Below, piece by piece: positions 5,814 to 12,161 of a DNA stretch of 12,161 nucleotides (positions within the stretch are counted from its first letter, which is position 1; every line of letters begins with the position of its first letter). A model generated the notes under the pieces. It did no database searches. It worked only from the letters and a program-made list of their open reading frames with translations, and was not told the origin of the DNA. Source of the DNA: Bacillota bacterium (GTDB lineage Bacteria > Bacillota > Clostridia > Christensenellales > Borkfalkiaceae); NCBI GenBank assembly GCA_003343765.1, contig QAKO01000077.1:1-12161 (forward strand), in the 5' to 3' direction. A program made the position numbers and the translations under genes.

Positions 5814-7538
5814 GTGTCCGCAACGCTTTTACGAAAGAGGTTATTTGCCGCAATGCTGGCAATGGCCTTTCTTTTTTTGGCAATTTTCGGCAGATTTTTT
5901 TACGTGCAGGTCGTGGAAGGTGAAAAACTGCGGGCGAAAGCGATCGGGCAATGGACGCGCGAGATCCCTGTGATCGCGGCGCGGGGAGAGATCACGGATA
6001 CGAACGGGGTGGTTCTGGTTGAAAACGATGTGTCGTATTCGGTGTTTGTCCGTCCGAACGCAGTCAAAGACAAAGCATACACTTCAAAAACGCTTGCGTC
6101 GATTTTTTCGTTGGACGAAACGGAACTGTACGAAAAGCTGACGGGGAAAAAGGTATCGGAGATCACGCTGGTGCGGCGTGTGGAGAAGGTAAAGACGGCG
6201 CAGCTGGAAGAATTTGACCTGCCCGGAGTGTACTATGCGCGGGACAATTCGCGGATATATCCTTTCGGGACGACTTTGTCGCGCGTGCTGGGATTTACTT
6301 CGTCGGACGGGAGCGGGCTGACGGGGTTGGAAAAATACTACGACAAATATCTTGCGGGAGTGAACGGGGAAATTGCCTATCCTGCAGATCTGGTCGGGGC
6401 GGAAGTAGACGGGACGGCGGTCTATTATCCTGCGGCGGACGGCTTGAATCTTCGTCTGACGGTCGATTACGGGATCCAGCAGCTTGCGGAAGCGGCGGCA
6501 CAAAAATTGTACGAGCAGTATTCGCCGGTCAATGCGCAGATCGTGGTGCTGGATCCGGACACGTTTGATATTCTGGCGATGGCGGAGAGTCCGTCGTATG
6601 ATCTCAATGACATACCGCGCGACGATCCCGAACTTTTGAACGAGCTTTCGCGGAACAATCTGATCTCGGATATTTATGAACCTGGTTCGACGTTCAAGAT
6701 CGTGACGGCGGCGGCGAATATTGAAGAATATCTGCAGGGAAATCCTGCGGCATATTCATTGCAGTACCATTTCAACAGTTCGCGGACGCGTACGGTAGAC
6801 GGAACGACGATCAAGTGTTGGAGCACGCATGCGAACGGGAAGCATAGCAACCAGACTTTGGCGGAAGCGCTGAACAACAGCTGTAACCCTTGTTTTACGG
6901 ACATAGCGCTATCGCTGGGAACGGAAACGTTTTACGATTATCTGGAACTTTTCAATTTCGGAAAACCGACGGGGATCGATTTTTCGGGGGAAGCGCAGGG
7001 GATGCTGGTGACGGAGAGCGCGGTGCGGGATTGTGATCTTGCGCGAATCGGATTCGGGCAGACGGTAGCGGTGACGGCATTGCAGCTTGCGTGTGCAGGG
7101 GCGGCGGCCGTGAACGGCGGGTATTACTATCAGCCGCGGCTGGTGAAAGAAATTTATTCATCGGACGGAAAGATACGGGAGACGATCGAGCCTGTTCTGA
7201 AAAACCGTACGATCAGTGAAGAGGCTTCCGGGATTTTGGCTTCGTTGTTGGAAGGCGTTGTTGCGAACGGAAGCGGTAGCAAGGCGTATATCGAGGGGTA
7301 CAGGGTCGGCGGCAAGACGGGAACGGCGCAGAAATTTGAAAACGGAGCGATCGCGCAGGGGAAGTACGTATCTTCTTTTCTGGGATTTTTCCCTGCGAAC
7401 GATCCGCAGTATCTTGCATTGGTGATCGTGGATGAACCGCAGGGGGCGTATTACGGGAGCGTGGTGGCGGCGCCTGCGGCGGCGGAAATATTCAGGGGCA
7501 TCATCGAATTGAAAAACATAGCCCCGTATCAAACATAA
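5814..7538 (+). CDS. ftsI: Class B penicillin-binding protein (FtsI/SpoVD-type), start uncertain
   Basis: Septal peptidoglycan transpeptidase that cross-links strands made by FtsW. Numbered from GTG 5814 (574 residues): a short basic N-terminus, membrane span at about 9-29, PBP dimerisation domain, then the transpeptidase domain with SxxK as STFK (S292), SxN as SCN (S356-N358) and KTG (501-503). It ends soon after the catalytic domain with no PASTA domain, unlike B. subtilis SpoVD. The start is unclear. GTG 5814 has no good ribosome site. TTG 5727 lies in the loop of the upstream hairpin. The strong AAAGGAAGG at 5766-5774 points to an in-frame ATC at 5784. The next gene, murE, starts 11 bases after the stop. 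FtsI versus SpoVD cannot be settled from sequence alone. Confidence 0.93.
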   Translation: MSATLLRKRLFAAMLAMAFLFLAIFGRFFYVQVVEGEKLRAKAIGQWTREIPVIAARGEITDTNGVVLVENDVSYSVFVRPNAVKDKAYTSKTLASIFSLDETELYEKLTGKKVSEITLVRRVEKVKTAQLEEFDLPGVYYARDNSRIYPFGTTLSRVLGFTSSDGSGLTGLEKYYDKYLAGVNGEIAYPADLVGAEVDGTAVYYPAADGLNLRLTVDYGIQQLAEAAAQKLYEQYSPVNAQIVVLDPDTFDILAMAESPSYDLNDIPRDDPELLNELSRNNLISDIYEPGSTFKIVTAAANIEEYLQGNPAAYSLQYHFNSSRTRTVDGTTIKCWSTHANGKHSNQTLAEALNNSCNPCFTDIALSLGTETFYDYLELFNFGKPTGIDFSGEAQGMLVTESAVRDCDLARIGFGQTVAVTALQLACAGAAAVNGGYYYQPRLVKEIYSSDGKIRETIEPVLKNRTISEEASGILASLLEGVVANGSGSKAYIEGYRVGGKTGTAQKFENGAIAQGKYVSSFLGFFPANDPQYLALVIVDEPQGAYYGSVVAAPAAAEIFRGIIELKNIAPYQT

Positions 7539-7549
7539 GGAGCAGAATT

Positions 7550-9022
7550 TTGTTACTCGGAGAATTATTGCGGAAGGTACACAGCGAAAGATGCGTCCGC
7601 TTTGCGGAGAAGGAGATCACGGGCATTTGTACGGACAGCAAACATGTTATGAGCGGGGACTTGTTTGTGTGTTTTGCGGGAGGCGAGCATGACGGACACG
7701 ATTATGCGGCGGAAGCATTGGCTTCGGGAGCGATCGCGCTGGTTGTGGAACGGGAATTGGATTTTCCTGTTCCGCAGGTGATCGTCAAGGATGGGAGAAG
7801 TGCGGCGGGGGAAATAGCCGCCGCCTTTTACGGACATCCCGAAGAGAAACTGAAGGTGATCGGGATCACGGGGACGAACGGAAAGACGACCACGGCGCAT
7901 ATGCTCGTGTCGGTACTGACGGCAGCGGGATACAAATGCGGGAATATCGGCACATTGGGGATCCGTTATGCGAATAAGGAGATTTCGCCGGAGCTGACAA
8001 CGCCCGATCCCGTATTTTTGTATAAGATTTTTGCGGATATGGTGGAATCGGGGATCGAGTATGCGGTGATGGAAGTTTCGGCGCACGCCCTGTATTTCGG
8101 AAAGACGGACGGGATCAAATTTGAAGCGGCGATCTTCACGAATTTTACCGAAGATCATCTGGATTTTTTCAAGACGATGGGCGCGTACGCGGCGGCAAAG
8201 GAGAAGCTGTTTCAGCCGGGCAGGTGTAAATTTGCGGTTTTGAATTATGACGATGAAGAGGGTCGGAAGATCGGGAATTTCTGTGAAAAGGCATACAGTT
8301 ACGGACTGGAAAATCCTTCGGACGTCTTTGCTGTGGACATTCGGGAAGATATAGACGGAAGTGTATTTGTGATCAATCTTTTTGACGAGCTGTACGATAT
8401 CCGGCTGCATATGGCGGGCTTGTATAATGTTTACAATGCAATGGCAGCGGCGGCGTGCGCAAAAATTCTGGGGGTATCCGTGCCGCTGATCGCGGCGGGG
8501 CTTTCGGGGTTGCCGCGTGTGAGCGGGAGACTGGAACATATTGCGCGGTATCGCGGAGCGGATATTTTTGTAGACTTTGCGCATACTCCGGACGGACTGG
8601 AAAAATCGCTGACGGCACTGCGGAAGCACTGTGGCGGCAGACTGATCTGCGTATTCGGGTGCGGCGGAAACAGGGATGCTCTGAAACGTCCGATCATGGG
8701 GGAAACGGCGGCAAAAATTGCGGATTTTTGTGTTCTGACGTCGGACAATCCGCGTTATGAAGATCCGTTTGACATTATTTTGCAGATCGAAGAAGGAGTG
8801 CGGCGCGTTTCGGATGAATATGTGATCGTGGTAGACAGGGAATGCGGGATCGGTTATGCGTTGGATATGCTGAAAGCGGGCGATGTTCTGCTGATTGCCG
8901 GGAAAGGCGGAGAAAATTATCAGGAGATCATGGGAGTGCGTCACATATACAACGACGTATCGGCGGTGAAGCAGATGTTGTCGGAGCGGTTGGCGTCGGA
9001 GAAAGGAAACAATGAGAGCTGA
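7550..9022 (+). CDS. murE: UDP-MurNAc-L-Ala-D-Glu:meso-diaminopimelate ligase
   Basis: Cytoplasmic ATP-dependent ligase adding the third residue of the stem peptide. 490 residues, the usual length. Seen: ATP loop GITGTNGKTTT (105-115), MEVSAHAL (174-181), lysine of the AAAKEKLF segment (the carbamylated Lys in this family), VDFAHTPDGLEKSL (341-354), FGCGGNRDALKRP (369-381) and DNPRYEDP (399-406). DNPR is the meso-diaminopimelate specificity motif, so a DAP-type wall is predicted. The later GKGHE-type motif reads GKGGENYQ (451-458), with Gly for His. The start is TTG at 7550, with TAAGGAG (which includes the PBP stop) seven bases upstream. The 3' end overlaps mraY by 11 bases; murF, normally next, is absent. 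Confidence 0.96.
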   Translation: MLLGELLRKVHSERCVRFAEKEITGICTDSKHVMSGDLFVCFAGGEHDGHDYAAEALASGAIALVVERELDFPVPQVIVKDGRSAAGEIAAAFYGHPEEKLKVIGITGTNGKTTTAHMLVSVLTAAGYKCGNIGTLGIRYANKEISPELTTPDPVFLYKIFADMVESGIEYAVMEVSAHALYFGKTDGIKFEAAIFTNFTEDHLDFFKTMGAYAAAKEKLFQPGRCKFAVLNYDDEEGRKIGNFCEKAYSYGLENPSDVFAVDIREDIDGSVFVINLFDELYDIRLHMAGLYNVYNAMAAAACAKILGVSVPLIAAGLSGLPRVSGRLEHIARYRGADIFVDFAHTPDGLEKSLTALRKHCGGRLICVFGCGGNRDALKRPIMGETAAKIADFCVLTSDNPRYEDPFDIILQIEEGVRRVSDEYVIVVDRECGIGYALDMLKAGDVLLIAGKGGENYQEIMGVRHIYNDVSAVKQMLSERLASEKGNNES

Positions 9023-9962
9023 AATTCTGATGATACTTGCATCGGGTTTATTGAGCGCGGCGCTTTGCGCCGTGCTCATACCCGTGTTGAAAAGGCGCGG
9101 AGCCAGACAATACATTCTGGGATATGTGGAGGAACACAAGGGGAAAACGGGCACGCCGACGATGGGAGGGCTTTCCTTTGTGGCGGCGGTTGCTCTGTGC
9201 GCTCTTTTTTTCGGATTGTATGCGGACAGGCATACGCTGGTTGCGGTAACGTTCGGCGGGGCGTGTATGGCGGTGGGGTTTCTGGATGATTTTCTGAAAT
9301 TCCATTTTCACAGGAATCTCGGCCTTCGCGCATGGCAGAAAATAGTTTTTCAGGTCGCGATCGCCCTGTTTGCGGGGATTTATTGCGTACTGAACGAGCT
9401 TACGGTATTGAATATTCCGTTTACGGGTCTTTCTTTTGATATCGGGATATGGATGCTGCCCTGCGCGGCTTTTGTATTTATCGCGGCGGTGAATTGTGTG
9501 AACCTCACGGACGGACTGGACGGGCTGGCGGCGTCGGTGGGATTCTGGTATTTTGCGGCGTTTGCCGCGCTTATTTTTCTGACGGGCGGCGGACAAGCGC
9601 TGGGGCGGCTGAGTCTGATGCTTTGCGGTGCGCTGGCGGGGTATCTTCTTTTCAACACATATCGGGCGGCTGTATTTATGGGAGATACGGGTTCGCTGAG
9701 TCTTGGCGGGTTTGCGGCGGCGATCGCCGCGTTTACGGGAAATATTCTGTATGTGGCGATCATCGGAATAATGTTTGTCTGTTCGGGCATATCCGTGATC
9801 CTTCAGGTAATATACTATAAACGGACGAAAAAGCGCCTGTTCTTGATGGCGCCGCTGCACCATCATTTTCAGAAGAAGGGATATTCGGAAAGCAGGATCG
9901 CGTATGCATATTCGCTGATTACGGCGGCGGCGGGATTGATCTGTTTAATTTTCGTCCGATAG
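9012..9962 (+). CDS. mraY: Phospho-MurNAc-pentapeptide-transferase (lipid I synthase)
   Basis: Integral membrane enzyme that transfers phospho-MurNAc-pentapeptide from UDP to undecaprenyl phosphate, making lipid I. 316 residues, near the short end of the family, with about ten hydrophobic spans. Seen: HKGKTGTPTMGG (42-53), the Mg-binding DD of GFLDDFLK (92-93), NCVNLTDGLDGLA (161-173), GDTGSLSLGG (224-233) and the HHH motif in PLHHHFQKKGYSE (283-285). All catalytic motifs are intact. ATG 9012 lies inside the end of murE, with a purine-rich GGAGAAAGGA just upstream, so translation is probably coupled. Its substrate needs MurF, which must be encoded elsewhere. Confidence 0.97.
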   Translation: MRAEILMILASGLLSAALCAVLIPVLKRRGARQYILGYVEEHKGKTGTPTMGGLSFVAAVALCALFFGLYADRHTLVAVTFGGACMAVGFLDDFLKFHFHRNLGLRAWQKIVFQVAIALFAGIYCVLNELTVLNIPFTGLSFDIGIWMLPCAAFVFIAAVNCVNLTDGLDGLAASVGFWYFAAFAALIFLTGGGQALGRLSLMLCGALAGYLLFNTYRAAVFMGDTGSLSLGGFAAAIAAFTGNILYVAIIGIMFVCSGISVILQVIYYKRTKKRLFLMAPLHHHFQKKGYSESRIAYAYSLITAAAGLICLIFVR

Positions 9963-9982
9963 ATCCGAGCGGAGGTCGGAAA

Positions 9983-11365
9983 ATGTATTTCAAGAATCAG
10001 AAATTTCTGGTGGCGGGAATGTCGAAGAGCGGAGCGGCGGCGGTATCGTTTTTATTGAAGCGCGGCGCGCAGGTGTATATGTACGACGACGTTACCGAAG
10101 GAACGGTACAAAAGACCATGTCGGAATTCATGCAGAAGGGTGCCGTGGCGGTGCAGGAGGGAGAAATAGCGGCGCTTATAAAAGAATGCGATGTGTTGGT
10201 GCTCAGTCCGGGAATTCCGATCGATCATGCCTTGCCTGTGGCATTCCGCAAGGCGGGGAAGCGGATCATCGGCGAATCGGAACTGGGGTGTCTGTATCTG
10301 CGGGCGGCACTTTTTGCGGTGACGGGAACAAACGGGAAAACGACCACGGTGACCATGCTGGATGAAATTTTTCGTGCGGCGGGGGAAAAGAGTGTGGCTT
10401 GCGGGAATATCGGGTTGCCGTTAACGGCGTGCGTAGACGAACTGGATTACGGCGACATTGCCGTGATGGAAGTTTCCAGTTTTCAGTTGGAAACATTGTC
10501 GAGCATTCGACCGCATGTGGCGATCGTCACCAACATAGCCGCCGATCATCTGAACCGCCATTACAGCATGGAAAACTACATATTTCTCAAATCCAAGCTG
10601 CTGCGGAATATGCGGGAGAGTGAGTATGCCGTGCTCAATCACGACGATCCCGCCGTAAAAAATTTTGCGGCGGATGCACGGTGTCCCGTGCGGTGGTTTT
10701 CTGTGCGGGAACGGGTTTCGGGCGCTTATTTGTTTGATGGCGGATTGTATTTTGAGAACGAGAAAATCATGGACGCGTCCGAATTGCCGCTGCAGGGGGA
10801 ACACAATGTAAAAAATGCGCTGGCGGCGATCTGTGCGGCGAAACTGGCGGGAGTTGCAAGCGGAGTGATCGCGTCGGCGCTGTCGCATATGCGCGGCGTG
10901 CGGCACAGGATTCAGACGGTGGACGAAGTAAACGGAGTTACATATATCAACGACTCGAAAGGCACCAATGTGGATGCCGCACTGAATGCGGTGGCGTGTA
11001 TGCAGGCAGATACGGTTTTGCTTCTGGGCGGAAAGGATAAGGGATATGATTATGACGAACTGTTTTCAAAGTTGCGCAGCAGTCGGGTTATCCAGTGTGT
11101 GCTGTACGGGGAAAATCGGTTCAAACTTTTAAACAGTGCGGTGCGCGCGAACGAATCGCGGATAACTTTGTGTACGGATTTTGATACGGCGGTACGGCTT
11201 GCGTCGATGATGGCAAAGCCGGGACAGAACGTGTTGCTCAGTCCTGCGAGCAGCAGTTTTGATGCGTTTTCGGGGTATGAAGAACGCGGAGAAAGATTTG
11301 AGAAGATCGTGGAGGAGCTGAAAGGCCCTCAGACGGAGTGTGCTTGTGCAAGCGGCGATCATTGA
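9983..11365 (+). CDS. murD: UDP-MurNAc-L-alanine:D-glutamate ligase
   Basis: Cytoplasmic ligase adding D-Glu, the product of MurI, to UDP-MurNAc-L-Ala. 460 residues, the usual length. Seen: N-terminal Rossmann-like VAGMSKSG (10-17), SPGIP (75-79), ATP loop VTGTNGKTTT (113-122), MEVSSFQLE (162-170), NIAADHLNRH (184-193), the LKSK lysine (near 202-204) that is carbamylated in the family, EHNVKNALAA (273-282), YINDSKGTNVDA (321-332), LLGGKDKG (347-354) and SPASSSFDAF (420-429). The ATG at 9983 has GGAGG seven bases upstream, 20 bases after mraY. The 3' end overlaps ftsW by 20 bases. Confidence 0.97.
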   Translation: MYFKNQKFLVAGMSKSGAAAVSFLLKRGAQVYMYDDVTEGTVQKTMSEFMQKGAVAVQEGEIAALIKECDVLVLSPGIPIDHALPVAFRKAGKRIIGESELGCLYLRAALFAVTGTNGKTTTVTMLDEIFRAAGEKSVACGNIGLPLTACVDELDYGDIAVMEVSSFQLETLSSIRPHVAIVTNIAADHLNRHYSMENYIFLKSKLLRNMRESEYAVLNHDDPAVKNFAADARCPVRWFSVRERVSGAYLFDGGLYFENEKIMDASELPLQGEHNVKNALAAICAAKLAGVASGVIASALSHMRGVRHRIQTVDEVNGVTYINDSKGTNVDAALNAVACMQADTVLLLGGKDKGYDYDELFSKLRSSRVIQCVLYGENRFKLLNSAVRANESRITLCTDFDTAVRLASMMAKPGQNVLLSPASSSFDAFSGYEERGERFEKIVEELKGPQTECACASGDH

Positions 11366-12161
11366 GCGGACGAGGTCGGTTCGTCGGAGCGGAAATTGGG
11401 GAATTCCCGTAGTGGCGGTTCTGTTGGCCGGGTTCGGCGTTCTGATGGTGTATTCGGCGAGTTATTATTCGGCACAGCAGCAGACAGGCGACGCATTTTT
11501 TTACATGAAAAAACAGCTTGCGGGACTGGTGCTGGGCGGGATCGCAATGGCGGTCATGGCATTATTTCCGTATCGGAAGCTGAAAAAACTGAAATGGCCT
11601 GCGCTGATTATTTCGCTTGTTCTTTTGGCGGCGGTATTTGTTCCGGGGCTCGGGGTAGAAAACTACGGGGCGACGCGTTGGATCGGGATCGGGCCTATAA
11701 CCATTCAGCCGTCGGAAATTTCCAAATACGGATTTGTATTGTTTGCGTCTGCGTATGCGAGCGAAAAGCCGGAGCGGATGCAGCGTTTTGTCGGCATGCT
11801 TCCCGTATTGGGGGCAGGGGGTGCCGTTTGTGTGCTGATCATTCTTGAGCCGAATATGTCAGTGACGATGTGTACAGGTATGATCATGCTGGCAATGCTT
11901 TTTCTGAGCGGGGTAAAGATGCGTCATCTTCTGGTCATTTTGCTTCCGATTGCCGCCGCGGTGCCTGTTCTGATCATAATGGAACCGTACCGTCTGCAGA
12001 GGTTGTACGCATTTTTAGATCCGTGGAGTTCGCCGCAAGGGGAAGGGTATCAGCTGATCCAGTCGCTGTATGCATTGGGAAACGGCGGTTGGTTCGGGAC
12101 GGGGTTGTTTCGATCGGTGCAGAAATACAGGTATCTGCCGTTTGCCGAATCGGATTTCATT
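11346..12161 (+). CDS. ftsW: Septal peptidoglycan glycosyltransferase FtsW (SEDS family), 3' end cut by window edge
   Basis: SEDS-family polymerase that extends glycan strands from lipid II together with the class B PBP. 272 residues are visible; about 100 or more are missing. Seen: a basic N-terminus, a first membrane span ending in MVYSAS, YGATRWIGIGPITIQPSE, LIILEPNMSVT, YRLQRLYAFLDPWSSPQGEGYQ (split by a turn), GNGGWFGTGL and YLPFAESDFI. The Asp of the last motif (D270) aligns, to my knowledge, with the catalytic Asp proposed for RodA/FtsW. About seven membrane spans are visible. I chose GTG 11346 because CGGAG (11334-11338) lies seven bases upstream; it overlaps murD by 20 bases. It could also be called SpoVE; cluster position favours FtsW. 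Confidence 0.94.
   Translation, partial: MQAAIIERTRSVRRSGNWGIPVVAVLLAGFGVLMVYSASYYSAQQQTGDAFFYMKKQLAGLVLGGIAMAVMALFPYRKLKKLKWPALIISLVLLAAVFVPGLGVENYGATRWIGIGPITIQPSEISKYGFVLFASAYASEKPERMQRFVGMLPVLGAGGAVCVLIILEPNMSVTMCTGMIMLAMLFLSGVKMRHLLVILLPIAAAVPVLIIMEPYRLQRLYAFLDPWSSPQGEGYQLIQSLYALGNGGWFGTGLFRSVQKYRYLPFAESDFI

Noticed and set aside
7565..9154. Minus-strand open frame of 529 codons across murE and the start of mraY
   Set aside because: It is antisense to well-supported murE and mraY; the product is Arg/His/Gln-rich with no recognisable family.
9048..9866. Minus-strand open frame of 272 codons across mraY
   Set aside because: It mirrors a membrane protein gene with intact catalytic motifs; the product is a very basic, low-complexity shadow.
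1..12161. Search for a mobile element, defence system, CRISPR array, riboswitch or biosynthetic cluster
   Set aside because: No transposase, integrase, nuclease, spacer array or recognisable aptamer is visible; the window is conserved housekeeping content.

Overview
The window is a chromosomal segment from a bacterium that is most likely a member of the Bacillota (Clostridia or a close relative). Supporting signs are the gene order mraZ-rsmH-ftsL-pbp-murE-mraY-murD-ftsW, consensus sigma-A-type promoters, strong purine-rich Shine-Dalgarno sites, frequent GTG/TTG starts, and a MurE carrying the DNPR motif of meso-diaminopimelate ligases. I cannot place it at genus level. No rRNA, tRNA, CRISPR array, phage gene or transposase is visible, and I see no undescribed multi-gene system. 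The unusual features are regulatory and structural details inside a well-known gene cluster.

Region 1 (1-2446, minus strand): the ATPase subunit of a spermidine/putrescine-type ABC transporter (potA, C-terminus cut by the window edge) and, upstream of it, ribosomal protein S20 (rpsT). The roughly 590 bases between the potA start and the rpsT terminator hold no convincing gene. They do hold the potA promoter, a perfect 19-bp GC-rich palindrome and a six-copy 9-bp tandem repeat. rpsT has a consensus-like promoter and a textbook intrinsic terminator.

Region 2 (2447-3338): a divergent promoter region followed by glutamate racemase (murI) on the plus strand, which supplies the D-glutamate that MurD uses further downstream.

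Region 3 (3339-12161, plus strand): the division and cell wall (dcw) cluster. A perfect-consensus promoter (TTGACA-N17-TATAAT) precedes mraZ. It is threaded by three AGTGGT repeats at exact 10-bp spacing, the expected layout for an autoregulatory MraZ operator. The order is mraZ, rsmH, ftsL-like, a class B PBP (ftsI/spoVD-type), murE, mraY, murD and ftsW (C-terminus cut by the window edge). Most junctions overlap or are tight (ATGA at mraZ/rsmH, 11 nt at murE/mraY, 20 nt at murD/ftsW). The exception is the ftsL/PBP junction, which holds a terminator-like hairpin with a T7 tail and an ambiguous PBP start. murF is missing from its usual place between murE and mraY.

Together, MurI, MurE, MraY and MurD make and lipid-link the peptidoglycan precursor. 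FtsW (glycosyltransferase) and the PBP (transpeptidase) polymerise and cross-link it at the septum, with FtsL as an activator or scaffold. MraZ controls transcription of the cluster, and RsmH modifies 16S rRNA.
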